From contig NZ_SNYO01000014.1 in NCBI RefSeq assembly GCF_004363095.1, positions 62,001-126,000 on the forward strand: a stretch of 64,000 bases of DNA. Direction: 5' to 3'. Within the stretch, counting starts at the first letter, position 1. Each line of letters begins with the position of its first letter. The position numbers were made by a program, and so were the translations under genes. Below are positions 25,440 to 33,879 of the stretch, in pieces. Source of the stretch: Actinomycetospora succinea. GTDB taxonomy: Bacteria; Actinomycetota; Actinomycetes; Mycobacteriales; Pseudonocardiaceae. The notes under the pieces were generated by a model. It was given only the letters and a program-made list of their open reading frames with translations, did no database searches and had not been told where the DNA came from.

Positions 25440-25889
25440 GTGATGCCGGTGATCCTGGGAGTCCTGACCGTCGTCGTGGTCGGCCTCATGGTCGGCGTCG
25501 AGCTCGCCGTCGCGGTGTTCGTGAACCCGATCTTCGACAGGCTCCCCGCGGACGGCGGGCCGGCGGCGCGCAGCGACGGGGCGCGCGTGCTGGGCCGGGC
25601 GATGCCGTTCTGGTACATCGGCGGGCTCGCGCTCGCCGTGGTGTGGGCCGTGCTGGCGTGGGGCGCGCCGGCGACACCGCTCGTGCTCGTCGCGGTCGGG
25701 CTGCTCGTGCTCAGCGTGGTGATGTCGGTGACGCTGCTGGTGCCGATCAACGACCGTGTCGCGGCCTGGGCGGCCGACGGGACACCGTCCGACTGGCGCG
25801 CGCAGGTCCACCGCTGGGACCGCTGGCACCACCTCCGCGTGGCGATCATCGTGGCCGCGTTCGTCCTGCTCGTGGTCGCGGTGGCGTGA
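25440..25889 (+). CDS. DUF1772 membrane protein
   Basis: A 148-149-residue protein with four hydrophobic helices; GTG at 25440 or ATG at 25443 may start it. The conserved DUF1772 features are LAVAVFVNPIF, LVPINDRVAAW and WDRWHHLRVAI near the C-terminus. Fungal relatives take part in anthrone oxidation, and bacterial members are often near TetR genes. Function here is unknown; it likely works with the DUF4267 protein as a TetR-controlled membrane unit. Confidence 0.82.
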   Translation: MMPVILGVLTVVVVGLMVGVELAVAVFVNPIFDRLPADGGPAARSDGARVLGRAMPFWYIGGLALAVVWAVLAWGAPATPLVLVAVGLLVLSVVMSVTLLVPINDRVAAWAADGTPSDWRAQVHRWDRWHHLRVAIIVAAFVLLVVAVA

Positions 25890-25900
25890 CCGGGGGAGCG

Positions 25901-27097
25901 TCAGCCGCCCCACGTGACGGGGAGCGCGGTCATCCCGCGGAACACCCAGCCGAACCAGGTGGTCTCGCGGCGCGGATCGGTGCGGAGGCCGGGGAGCGCG
26001 TCGTAGAGCATCGGCAGCGCCACCTCGCCGATCGCGATCCGCGCCGCCCAGTGCCCGGCGCAGACGTGCACCCCGCTGCCGAAACCGAGGTGTGCGCGCT
26101 TGGTGCGGGCGATGTCGAACTCGTCCGGCCGGTCGAACACCGCCGGGTCGCGGTTGGCCGCCCCGACGACCACGCCGAGCGAGGCCTCGGCGGGCAGCGC
26201 GATGCCCGCGAGCACACAGTCGCGCGTGGTCCGGCGCGGGTACATGCCGATCGGCGCCTGCCAGCGGATGGTCTCGTCGACGACCCGCGGCCACCAGGAC
26301 GGGTCGGACAGCACGCGCTCGCGCTGCTCGGGGTGGTCGGTCAGCGCCCAGACGATCGCGGTGATGGTGTGCTGCGGCTCGTTCATGCCCCCGGAGATGG
26401 TGAGCTTGACGTTCGTGCGCACCGTCGCCTCGTCCAGCCCCGCGTGGAGCAGCGCCGAGGTCACCGACGCGTCGGGCCGGCGCCGGAGCACGGGGAGCAG
26501 CGCGTCGAGGTGGGCGTCGACCTCCTGTTGCGCGGCGTCGCTCCGCGCCCAGATCCCCGGGTCGTCCTGGAGGTTGCCGATGCCGGCGATGAAGGCGAGC
26601 GACCACCGGGCGAGCTCCTCGGCGGTGGCGTCGGGGAGCCCGAGCATGTCGACGAGGTTCTGCGCCGCGAGCGGGCCGGCGAAGTCGCGGTTCAGGTCGG
26701 CGTCGTCGGGTCCCCGCGCGCGCAGCGTCTCGAGATAGGTGCGGGCGTTGCGCTCGAAGCGCGCCAGCCAGGTCGCCCGGATCGCCTTCGGTCGCAGCGG
26801 GGTGTTGATCGGCGTGCGCTCCTCGGCGTGCGCGGCGCCGTCCTTGCGCAGCATCGGCCGCCCGCCGAGGGCCCGCGCCATGGTCGCCGACCCGCCCCGC
26901 ACGTCGGCGGAGAACGTCGCCTCGTCCGCCTCGACGGCGCGGCACGCGTCGAACCCGGTGACCAGGTACCGGTTCAGGACCGGCACCCACGCGACCGGGC
27001 CGAGCTCGTGCAGCCGGGCGTAGGTGGCGTACGGGTCGTCGAGCAGCGTGGCGACGTCGATGTCGTCGGCGACGGGCGGCGGGACGGCGGTGCTCAC
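25901..27097 (-). CDS. Cytochrome P450 with unusual I-helix
   Basis: A 398-residue bacterial class I P450. The heme loop is FGSGVHVCAGHWAAR with proximal Cys346, the ExxR motif is in VDETIRW, and the length is typical. The I-helix, normally AGxDT or AGxET, reads SGGMNEPQ, so the acid-alcohol pair is replaced by Asn-Glu, as in a minor set of actinobacterial P450s. The GTG start at 27097 overlaps the stop of the upstream P450 by four bases. No ferredoxin gene is adjacent. Substrate is unknown. Confidence 0.9.
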   Translation of the reverse strand: MSTAVPPPVADDIDVATLLDDPYATYARLHELGPVAWVPVLNRYLVTGFDACRAVEADEATFSADVRGGSATMARALGGRPMLRKDGAAHAEERTPINTPLRPKAIRATWLARFERNARTYLETLRARGPDDADLNRDFAGPLAAQNLVDMLGLPDATAEELARWSLAFIAGIGNLQDDPGIWARSDAAQQEVDAHLDALLPVLRRRPDASVTSALLHAGLDEATVRTNVKLTISGGMNEPQHTITAIVWALTDHPEQRERVLSDPSWWPRVVDETIRWQAPIGMYPRRTTRDCVLAGIALPAEASLGVVVGAANRDPAVFDRPDEFDIARTKRAHLGFGSGVHVCAGHWAARIAIGEVALPMLYDALPGLRTDPRRETTWFGWVFRGMTALPVTWGG

Positions 27098-28290
27098 GAC
27101 GAGGCCGGCGCGGGGGAGCGGTGGACGATCACCTCGAGGCTCTCGAGACCGCGCAGGCCGTTGTTGAGCAGCGGGCGGGAGGAGACGACCTCGAACCGTT
27201 CGACGACGTCGGCGAGCCGGTCGAGCAGCGTGCCCATCTCGAGTCGCGCGAGGTTCATCCCGATGCAGACGTGCTCGCCGCGGCCGAACGCGAGCTGGTC
27301 CGACGGCCGGCGGGTGATGTCGAACCGGTCGGGGTCCGGGTACTTGCGCGGGTCGCGGTTGGCCGCGCCGTAGAGCAGCGCGACGCGGGAGCCCGCCGGC
27401 AGGGCCACGCCGTCGATCGTGTGGTCCTCGGTGAGGACGCGGCTGAACTGCGGGACCGGGGACTCGATCCGCAGGCACTCGTTGACGGCGTGCGGGATGA
27501 GCGACCGGTCCTCGCGCAGCCGGTGCCACTGCTCGGGGTGCTGGGCGAAGAGCGCGATCGCGGACGTCGTCGCGAGGATCGTCGTGTCGAGGCTCGGGGT
27601 GACGTAGTCCAGCATCAGGGCCGGGCACTTGTCGCGCGGGAGCTCGCCCCGGTCGGCGGCCTGGTAGAGCTGGTCCGCCCAGCCGTCGGGGACGATCTTG
27701 CCGGGGACGGCCTCCTCCGCGGCGAACCCCAGGAACTCCTCGACCAGCGGCATCGCGGCGGTGAACCGCTCGTTGGCCGGACCCTGGACGTCCCAGATCG
27801 CGGCCGCCCACTCCAGCATCTTGCCGCGGTGGCCTTCGCCGAGCCCGACGAGGTCGGACACGACCGTCATCGGCAGGTGCTCGGCCAGCTCGGTGGCGGC
27901 GTCGAACCGTCCCCGCCCGACCAGTTCGCCGACGATGTGGTCGGCCGCCGCCTCGATCCTCGGCGCCATCTCGCGGCTGAGCTCCGGGCGCAGCGGCCGG
28001 CCCAGCACCGAGCGCAGCATCGTGTGCTCGGGCGGGTCGCTGCACAGGGTGATGCCCTCGAGCGAGGCGTTGACGCCGGGATCGACGAACACGCCCTTGG
28101 CCGAGGAGAACGTCGGCCAGTCCATGAGGGCGGCGCGCACGTCGGCGTAGCGGGTCAGGGCGTAGAGGTCCTGGCGGGTCAGCCGGACGACGGGGCCGGC
28201 CTCCCGCAACCGCTCGTAGATCGGGTACGGGTCGATCCGCGCCTCGTCGCTGAAGAGGTCGACGTCGTCGACCGGGATCGTGTCGGTCAC
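27094..28290 (-). CDS. Cytochrome P450
   Basis: A 398-residue P450. The heme loop is FGRGEHVCIGMNLAR with Cys342, ExxR lies in NECLRIESP, and the I-helix reads TPSLDTTI, keeping the Asp-Thr pair but with Pro-Ser in place of Ala-Gly. It is the first gene of a tightly coupled P450 pair. A separate gene for a DHFR-like protein lies 81 bases upstream on the same strand. Two coupled P450s suggest successive oxidations or a paired function on one substrate. Confidence 0.92.
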   Translation of the reverse strand: MTDTIPVDDVDLFSDEARIDPYPIYERLREAGPVVRLTRQDLYALTRYADVRAALMDWPTFSSAKGVFVDPGVNASLEGITLCSDPPEHTMLRSVLGRPLRPELSREMAPRIEAAADHIVGELVGRGRFDAATELAEHLPMTVVSDLVGLGEGHRGKMLEWAAAIWDVQGPANERFTAAMPLVEEFLGFAAEEAVPGKIVPDGWADQLYQAADRGELPRDKCPALMLDYVTPSLDTTILATTSAIALFAQHPEQWHRLREDRSLIPHAVNECLRIESPVPQFSRVLTEDHTIDGVALPAGSRVALLYGAANRDPRKYPDPDRFDITRRPSDQLAFGRGEHVCIGMNLARLEMGTLLDRLADVVERFEVVSSRPLLNNGLRGLESLEVIVHRSPAPASS

Positions 28291-28371
28291 GGTTCGGCCC
28301 CCACCTCGGGTCGGCTGCCAGCGGCCGGGTCCGTGTCTAACACCCTCCGGGACCCGCAGCGAGGGGATCGA

Positions 28372-28983
28372 TCAGCCGGCTTCCACCCTGCGGTAGCGGA
28401 TGTGCGTGGACAGCGGCGAGTGCAGCACCTCGACGGGCTCGTAGTCGAAGGACGCGACGCCGTCGAACATGCGCTCGCCCCCGCCGAGCAGGGTCGGGGC
28501 GATGTCGAGGGTGAACTCGTCGATCACGCCCGCGTTGAGCGCCTGCCGGACGGTGGAGGCGCCCCCGGCGATGTCCACGCCCTGGTCGCCGGCGGCCTCG
28601 AGCGCCTGCGCGTAGGCGGCGTCGAAGCCGTCGGTGACGAAGTGGAACGACGTCCCGCCCTCCATCTCGATCGGCGCGTGGGCGTGATGGGTCAGCACGA
28701 ACACCGGCGCGTGGTACGGCGGCTCGGCCCCCCACCAGCCGCGCCAGTCCTCGTCCCACTCGCCGCGGACCGGCCCGAACATGTTCCGGCCCATGACGTA
28801 GGCCCCGCGGGGGCGCATGAGCCACCCGGTCGCGATCTCGTCGGCCTCGGTCGCCCGCGGGTCCCCGATGTGCCACGTGTGCACCTCGATGCCCCGCTTG
28901 CCGAGCGGGTCGTCGCGGCTCTGGTCCGGCCCGGCGACGAAGCCGTCGAGGGAGATCGACATGTGGCAGGTGGTGTCCGTCAT
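28372..28983 (-). CDS. Dihydrofolate reductase family (RibD C-terminal-like) protein
   Basis: A 203-residue protein with the pattern MSISLDGFVAGPDQS, MRPRGAYVMGRNMF, then VDIAGGASTVRQALNAGVID and APTLLGGGERMFDG, all typical of the DHFR/RibD reductase-like family found in many actinobacteria. These proteins bind NADPH; most have no known substrate and are not housekeeping DHFR. It follows the aryl-CoA cluster on the same strand after 70 bases. That leader has an odd TTGC/GTTGC-rich stretch. Confidence 0.87.
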   Translation of the reverse strand: MTDTTCHMSISLDGFVAGPDQSRDDPLGKRGIEVHTWHIGDPRATEADEIATGWLMRPRGAYVMGRNMFGPVRGEWDEDWRGWWGAEPPYHAPVFVLTHHAHAPIEMEGGTSFHFVTDGFDAAYAQALEAAGDQGVDIAGGASTVRQALNAGVIDEFTLDIAPTLLGGGERMFDGVASFDYEPVEVLHSPLSTHIRYRRVEAG

Positions 28984-29053
28984 CCGCGCTCCTGAGCAGT
29001 TGCGAGTTGCAAGCAGTCAGGAGGTTAGCGGGGATGCCGCCCGCGCGGGAGAG

Positions 29054-29482
29054 TCAACCGGTCGGCGCGGTGCGGACCTGCAGACCCTCCAGCGCGGCGC
29101 GGCGCTCGCCCTCGATCGGCACCGTGTCCTCGGTGGCCCGGTCGACGAAGGCCTGCACGAACTGCCCGGTGAAGAACAGCTCGCCGTCGCCGCGGTACAG
29201 GCCGACCTCGAAGCGCACGCTCGAGGTGCCGAGCTCGCCGACGCGCAGGCCGGCCGAGACGACGTCGGGGAAGCCGGCCTGGGCCTTGTACTCGCAGTTC
29301 ACCTCGATGACGAGCCCGACCGTGTCGCCGCCGTGCGGGTCGAGACAGCCGTTCTCGATCATCCAACGGTTCACGACCGTGTCCATGATCGCGTGGTGGA
29401 CGACGTTGTTGAGGTGTCCGTACTGGTCGTTGTCGTTCCAGCGGGTCGTGACGTCCTGCCAGTGCACGTAGTCCTCGGTCAC
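29054..29482 (-). CDS. Acyl-CoA thioesterase, 4HBT hotdog family
   Basis: A 142-residue hotdog thioesterase. TTRWNDNDQYGHLNNVVH is the 4-hydroxybenzoyl-CoA thioesterase signature, with the catalytic Asp and the YGHxNN helix. VNCEYKAQAGF and VRFEVGLYRGDGEL continue the fold. It is the last gene of the CoA-ligase/monooxygenase operon (36 bases after the monooxygenase), so it probably releases a hydroxylated aromatic acid or clears dead-end CoA esters. Confidence 0.9.
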   Translation of the reverse strand: MTEDYVHWQDVTTRWNDNDQYGHLNNVVHHAIMDTVVNRWMIENGCLDPHGGDTVGLVIEVNCEYKAQAGFPDVVSAGLRVGELGTSSVRFEVGLYRGDGELFFTGQFVQAFVDRATEDTVPIEGERRAALEGLQVRTAPTG

Positions 29483-29518
29483 GGCCCCGGTGATGGGCGC
29501 TGCGGGGCGCGGGCAAAC

Positions 29519-31813
29519 TCAGGGCGTCTGTTCGCGCCGGCGGGCCGAGAGCCCGGAGCGGTACTGCTTCGGCACCGGCACGTCGCGGTGGTCCTGGTCG
29601 AGGGCGGCGTTCCAGGTCCAGTACGGGTCCACGAGGTGCGGGCGGGCGATGGCGCAGAGGTCGGCGCGGCCGGAGGCGATGATCGTGTTGGCGTCCTCCA
29701 CCGACGCGACGGCGCCGACGGTGATCGTCGGGATGCCGGTCTCCTGACGGATCCGGTCGGCGAACGGGGTCTGGTAGAGCCGCCCGTACTGCGGGTCGGC
29801 GTCGGTCGACGTCTGGCCCGTGGAGACGTCGACGACGTCCGCGCCGTGGGCCGCGAGCATCGGGGCGAGCGCGACGGCGTCGTCACCCGTGAAGCCGCCG
29901 TCGTCCACCCAGTCGGTCGCGCTGATCCGGACGCTGACCGGCTTGTCGTCGGGCCACACCGCCCGCACCGCGTCGAGGATCTCCAGCCCCAGCCGGGCGC
30001 GGTTCTCCGGCGAGCCGCCGTAGGCGTCGGTGCGCCGGTTCGACAGCGGCGAGAGGAACGACGACACCAGGTAGCCGTGGGCGTAGTGCAGCTCGAGCAG
30101 GTCAAACCCCGCCGCGGCGGCCCGGCGCGCGGCGTCGGCGTGGGCGGCGACGACGTCGGCGATGTCGGCGTGCGTCATCTCGCGGGGCACCGGCGAGTCC
30201 GACCGGTACGGGATCGGCGACGGGCCGATGACCTCCCAGCCGCCCTCCGGGAGCGGGTCGTCGATGCCCTCCCACATGACCTTCGTCGAGCCCTTGCGCC
30301 CGGAGTGGCCGATCTGCGCGCCGATGAGCGCCGGGGTCTCACGGTGGACGAAGTCGACGATCCGCCGCCAGGCCTCGGTCTGCTCGTCGTTCCAGAGCCC
30401 GGGACAGCCGGGGGTGATCCGCCCCTGGGGCGTCACGCACGTCATCTCGGTCATGACGAGCCCGGCGCCGCCGACGGCGCGCGAGCCGAGGTGGACGAGG
30501 TGCCAGTCGGTCGGGCACCCGTCGACCGCGGAGTACTGCGCCATGGGGGAGACGACGATCCGGTTGGGCAGCGTGACCCCGCGCAGCCGGAACGGGTGGA
30601 ACATCGGCGGGGTGCCGTCGGCGACCTCGAGGCCGCTCGCCCGGGTCTGCGCGGCGAGCCACGCGTCGAGGCGTCCGACGTACGCGGCGTCGCGCAGCCG
30701 CAGGTTGTCGTAGGTGACCCGCTGCGAGCGCGTGAGCAGCTGGAACACGAACTGCAGCGGCGCGAGGTGGCGGTAGCGCGCCAGCCCCTCGAACCACTCG
30801 AGGCTGGTCTGGGCCGAGCGCTGCAGCGACGCCACCACCGGCTTGCGCTCCTCGGCGTAGGCCTTGAGCGCGGCGTCGACGTCGGACTCGCGGTTCAGCG
30901 CCCCGGCCAGCGCGATGGCGTCCTCGAGGGCGAGCTTCGTGCCCGACCCGATGGAGAAGTGCGCGGTGTGCGCGGCGTCGCCGACGAGGACCACGTTGCC
31001 CGCGTGCCAGTGCTCGTTGCGCATCACGGTGAACGACAGCCAGCCCGAGTTGTTGCCGATCAGCGGGTGGCCCTGCAGGTGCTCCGCGAAGATCTCCTCG
31101 CAGAACCGCATCGAGACCTCGTCGTTCTCGCCGGGCCGCCGTTCCACCGCGGCGTGCGCGTCGAGGCCGGCCCGCCGCCAGGTCGCCTCGTCGGTCTCGA
31201 CGATGAAGGTGGAGCGCTTCTCGTCGAAGGGGTAGATGTGCGCCCAGAACAGGCCGTGGGGCGTGTCGACGATGAGGAACGTGAAGCAGTCGAACGGGCG
31301 CTCGGTGGCGAACCAGGCGTACCGCGCGGTGCGGCCCTCGCGACGGGGGACGAACCGGTCGGCGAGCGCCTCGCGGGTCCGGCTGTTGGCGCCGTCGGCG
31401 GCGAGGACGACGTCGTGGCCGGCGCGCAGCTCCTCCAGCGGCGGCGCCTCGGTGCCGTAGCGGACGTCGACGCCCAGCTCGGCGGCGCGCTCGCCGAGGA
31501 TCTGCAGCAGGCGCTTGCGCTCGAGGGCGGCGAAGGCGTGGCCGTCGGAGCGCTCGACGGTGCCGAGGAAGTCGGTGTCGATCGCGGTCCAGTGCCGGAA
31601 CTCGGCCTGGATGCGCTCGATCGACTCCGGGTCGGCGTCGGCGATGTTCTGCAGGGTCTCCTCGGAGAACACGACGCCGAAGCCGAACGTGTCGTCCGCG
31701 GCGTTGCGCTCGTAGACGACGATCTCGCGCTCGGGGTGGGACCTCTTGGCGAGGATCGCGGTGAAGAGCCCGCCCGGGCCGCCGCCGATGCTCGCGATCG
31801 TCCGTGCCGCCAC
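29519..31813 (-). CDS. Bifunctional aryl-CoA monooxygenase/reductase (salicylyl-CoA 5-hydroxylase or 2-aminobenzoyl-CoA type)
   Basis: A 764-residue fusion. Residues 1-380 are a class A flavin monooxygenase: IGGGPGGLFTAILAKR is the FAD loop and HFSIGSGTKLALEDAIALAG contains the second FAD motif. From about residue 400 an Old Yellow Enzyme NADH:flavin oxidoreductase follows, with NRIVVSPMAQYS, HLGSRAVGGAGLVMTEMT and YLVSSFLSPLSNRRTDAYGG. This architecture is that of 2-aminobenzoyl-CoA monooxygenase/reductase of Azoarcus and of salicylyl-CoA 5-hydroxylase/oxidoreductase annotations. The neighbouring CoA ligase supplies the thioester. Which aromatic acid is used cannot be decided by sequence alone. 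Confidence 0.9.
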   Translation of the reverse strand: MAARTIASIGGGPGGLFTAILAKRSHPEREIVVYERNAADDTFGFGVVFSEETLQNIADADPESIERIQAEFRHWTAIDTDFLGTVERSDGHAFAALERKRLLQILGERAAELGVDVRYGTEAPPLEELRAGHDVVLAADGANSRTREALADRFVPRREGRTARYAWFATERPFDCFTFLIVDTPHGLFWAHIYPFDEKRSTFIVETDEATWRRAGLDAHAAVERRPGENDEVSMRFCEEIFAEHLQGHPLIGNNSGWLSFTVMRNEHWHAGNVVLVGDAAHTAHFSIGSGTKLALEDAIALAGALNRESDVDAALKAYAEERKPVVASLQRSAQTSLEWFEGLARYRHLAPLQFVFQLLTRSQRVTYDNLRLRDAAYVGRLDAWLAAQTRASGLEVADGTPPMFHPFRLRGVTLPNRIVVSPMAQYSAVDGCPTDWHLVHLGSRAVGGAGLVMTEMTCVTPQGRITPGCPGLWNDEQTEAWRRIVDFVHRETPALIGAQIGHSGRKGSTKVMWEGIDDPLPEGGWEVIGPSPIPYRSDSPVPREMTHADIADVVAAHADAARRAAAAGFDLLELHYAHGYLVSSFLSPLSNRRTDAYGGSPENRARLGLEILDAVRAVWPDDKPVSVRISATDWVDDGGFTGDDAVALAPMLAAHGADVVDVSTGQTSTDADPQYGRLYQTPFADRIRQETGIPTITVGAVASVEDANTIIASGRADLCAIARPHLVDPYWTWNAALDQDHRDVPVPKQYRSGLSARRREQTP

Positions 31814-31816
31814 GGC

Positions 31817-32020
31817 TCAGACCCCGTCGTCGAGGAGGTGCTCGAAGCGCAGCCCCAGGTCGGTGACGACGACCCCCAGGTGCGCGAGCGCGGCGCGGAC
31901 ACCCGCGGCGGCGCAGGGGGCGAGGTCGTCGTCGGCGGCGAGCGCGCGCAGGGTGTCGTAGGCGCCCAGCAGCGCGGTCTCGGGCGCGGTGAGCTCGGTG
32001 CCCAGCAGGTCGGTGGTCAT
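31817..32020 (-). CDS. 67-residue protein coupled to aryl-CoA ligase
   Basis: A small, mostly helical, acidic protein that I do not recognise. Its ATG overlaps the stop of the CoA ligase (ATGA), and its own stop lies three bases before the monooxygenase start, so it is certainly inside the operon. It is rich in Leu and Ala (LGAYDTLRALAADDD, AAAGVRAALAHLGVVVTDLG), has one Cys and no membrane segment. A subunit, chaperone or carrier role for the ligase or monooxygenase is possible. Confidence 0.7.
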   Translation of the reverse strand: MTTDLLGTELTAPETALLGAYDTLRALAADDDLAPCAAAGVRAALAHLGVVVTDLGLRFEHLLDDGV

Positions 32021-33378
32021 GCGGACTCCATCACGGCGAGGGCGGCACGCTGCTGCTCGGCGCGCAGGTCGGTCAGGCGCTTGGCTTTGAGCTCGAAGCG
32101 CGGCAGTTCGTCGGCGGCGGCCCGGCGCAGCCGGAACCGCAGCCCCTCGTGGGCGTCGGCGAGCGCGGTGCCGAGGTCGGCCGCCAGCCGCTCCCACCCG
32201 TCGTCGGGCAGCGTCGCGACGGTCTCGACGACGAGGATGACCTCGTCGCGGCCGTCGAGGTGCTCGAGGCGGATCTGGAACTCCTCGATGCCGTCGAACC
32301 CCCGCACGACGGCCTCGACGGCGCCGGGATAGACGTTGGTGCCGCGCACGAGCTTCATGTCGTCGACGCGGCCGATGATGCCGCCGCGGTAGAGGTCGAA
32401 GGTGCGGCCGTTGCCCGCGGACTCCCCGGGGACCTTCACCACCAGGTCGGCCGTCCGGTAGCGCAGCAGGGGAGTGGTGCTGCGCCCGAACGACGTGCAC
32501 ACCCGCTCGCCGCGCTCGCCGTAGGGCACCTCGAGGCCGGTGGACGGGTCGACGACCTCCTCGATGAAGTGGTCCTCGATGACGTGGCAGCCGCCCGGCT
32601 GGTTCCCGGGCTCGAACATGACGATGGTCGACACCTCGGTCATGCCCGCGGTGTCGAAGGCCTTGGCGCCCCAGGCCCGCTCGATGAGCGCCTTGGTCTC
32701 GGGGATGGAGCCGGCGGGCTCGCCGGAGAGGATCAGGGTGTGGACGCGGCTCGCGGGCAGGTCGATCCCCATCGCCTCCGCCTCCTGGGCCAGGCGCAGC
32801 GCGTAGGTGGGGGTCGACGCGACCACCGTCGCCCCGAAGTCGACGATCTGCCGCACGCGGTTCGGCGTGGTCTGCGCGCCGCCGGGCACGGCGAGGGCGC
32901 CGAGCTTCTCCAGGCCGTGGTGCAGGCCCCAGAAGCCGATGAAGCTCCCGTAGCCGAACGCGACGTAGCCGACGTCGTGCGCGCGGACGCCCGCGCCCCA
33001 CAGCGCGTAGCACCACATCTCCGCGGCCCACGACCAGTCCTTGCGGCTGTCGAGGGCGCGCAGCGGGGTGCGCCCCGAGGTGCCGCTGGTGGTGTGCAGG
33101 CGGACCGCGGCCTCGGGCCCGACCACCGGGAGCTCCCCGTAGGGCGGGTGCGCCTCCTGCCCGGCCATCCACTCCTCGCGGGTCAGGAAGGGGATCCGCC
33201 GCAGGTCGTCCCAGGTGCGCAGCCGCTCGGGATCGACCGCGGCCAGCGTGCGCGCGTAGTGCGGGCTGCGGTCCCTGGCCCAGGCGACGACGCGGCGCAG
33301 CTTGGCGAGCTGGAGCTCGCGCAGCTGCTCGCGGGGCAGCGTCTCGGTCTTGGGGTTCCAGAACGGCTGGTCGCTCAC
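32017..33378 (-). CDS. Aryl-acid CoA ligase, PaaK-like family
   Basis: A 453-residue phenylacetate-CoA ligase family enzyme. LHTTSGTSGRTPLRALDS is the phosphate-binding motif. AFDTAGMTEVST and the later LLRYRTADLVV match the adenylate-forming core, and VRGTNVYPGAVEAVVRGF is the PaaK-type C-terminal hinge. Given the downstream monooxygenase, its substrate is likely salicylate, anthranilate or a related benzoate rather than phenylacetate. It leads the minus-strand operon, divergent from the Rid-family gene; a palindrome at 33399-33413 lies just upstream. Confidence 0.9.
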   Translation of the reverse strand: MSDQPFWNPKTETLPREQLRELQLAKLRRVVAWARDRSPHYARTLAAVDPERLRTWDDLRRIPFLTREEWMAGQEAHPPYGELPVVGPEAAVRLHTTSGTSGRTPLRALDSRKDWSWAAEMWCYALWGAGVRAHDVGYVAFGYGSFIGFWGLHHGLEKLGALAVPGGAQTTPNRVRQIVDFGATVVASTPTYALRLAQEAEAMGIDLPASRVHTLILSGEPAGSIPETKALIERAWGAKAFDTAGMTEVSTIVMFEPGNQPGGCHVIEDHFIEEVVDPSTGLEVPYGERGERVCTSFGRSTTPLLRYRTADLVVKVPGESAGNGRTFDLYRGGIIGRVDDMKLVRGTNVYPGAVEAVVRGFDGIEEFQIRLEHLDGRDEVILVVETVATLPDDGWERLAADLGTALADAHEGLRFRLRRAAADELPRFELKAKRLTDLRAEQQRAALAVMESA

Positions 33379-33398
33379 GGCGGTACCTCCGACGCCCG

Positions 33399-33413
33399 GT
33401 AGATAGCGTCTAC
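33399..33413. promoter_or_regulatory. Candidate PaaX-type operator GTAGA-N5-TCTAC
   Basis: Perfect 5-base inverted repeats GTAGA and TCTAC flank TAGCG in the 104-base divergent region between the CoA ligase and the Rid-family gene. It lies 20 bases upstream of the ligase start. The PaaX-family gene at 33880 is the best candidate regulator. Confidence 0.55.
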
Positions 33414-33482
33414 GTCACGGCGGTCACGAAACCAAACTAAACTCGCTGTGCCGTCGGCACCAGGCCTCCCCGAGGAGAACCC

Positions 33483-33875
33483 ATGAGCGACATCGCCCTG
33501 ATCAACCCGGACGCGCTCGCGAAGCCCAAGGGCTTCACCCACGCGGTGCGCTGCGGCGAGCTCGTGCACCTCGCGGGGCAGACCGCGCTGGACCGCGACG
33601 GACGGATCGTGGCCGGGGGCATCGTCGAGCAGTTCCGTCAGGCGCTGTCCAACGTCGTGACGGCCCTGCGGGAGGCCGGCGGCGACCCGGCGCGCTTCCT
33701 GTCGGTGACGATCTACCTGACCGACATCCCCGACTACCAGGCCCACGGCAAGGAGATCGGCGGCGTGTGGCGCGAGCTCGTCGGCACCGACTACCCGGCG
33801 ATGACCGGGGTGGGCGTCACCGGCCTGTGGCAGCCCGAGGCGCTGGTGGAGATCCAGGCCGTGGCGGCGCTGTGA
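33483..33875 (+). CDS. Rid (RidA/YjgF/UK114) family protein lacking the canonical Arg
   Basis: A 130-residue protein with typical Rid family layout: VRCGELVHLAGQTALD, IVEQFRQALSNVVTALREAGG and FLSVTIYLTDI. In RidA the segment PARSxV carries the catalytic Arg that holds the imine carboxylate; here it reads PAMTGV, so the Arg is Met. The final LVEIQAVA matches the family. A strong AGGAG precedes the ATG. It is divergent from the aryl-CoA operon and adjoins PaaX, so it probably handles an enamine or enol intermediate of that pathway rather than general 2-iminoacid damage. Confidence 0.85.
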   Translation: MSDIALINPDALAKPKGFTHAVRCGELVHLAGQTALDRDGRIVAGGIVEQFRQALSNVVTALREAGGDPARFLSVTIYLTDIPDYQAHGKEIGGVWRELVGTDYPAMTGVGVTGLWQPEALVEIQAVAAL

Positions 33876-33879
33876 GGTC

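Noticed and set aside
28984-29053. GCAACT/TTGCAA-rich leader before the DHFR-like gene as an operator or attachment site
   Set aside because: The repeats are short and irregular, and no integrase or regulator is adjacent.
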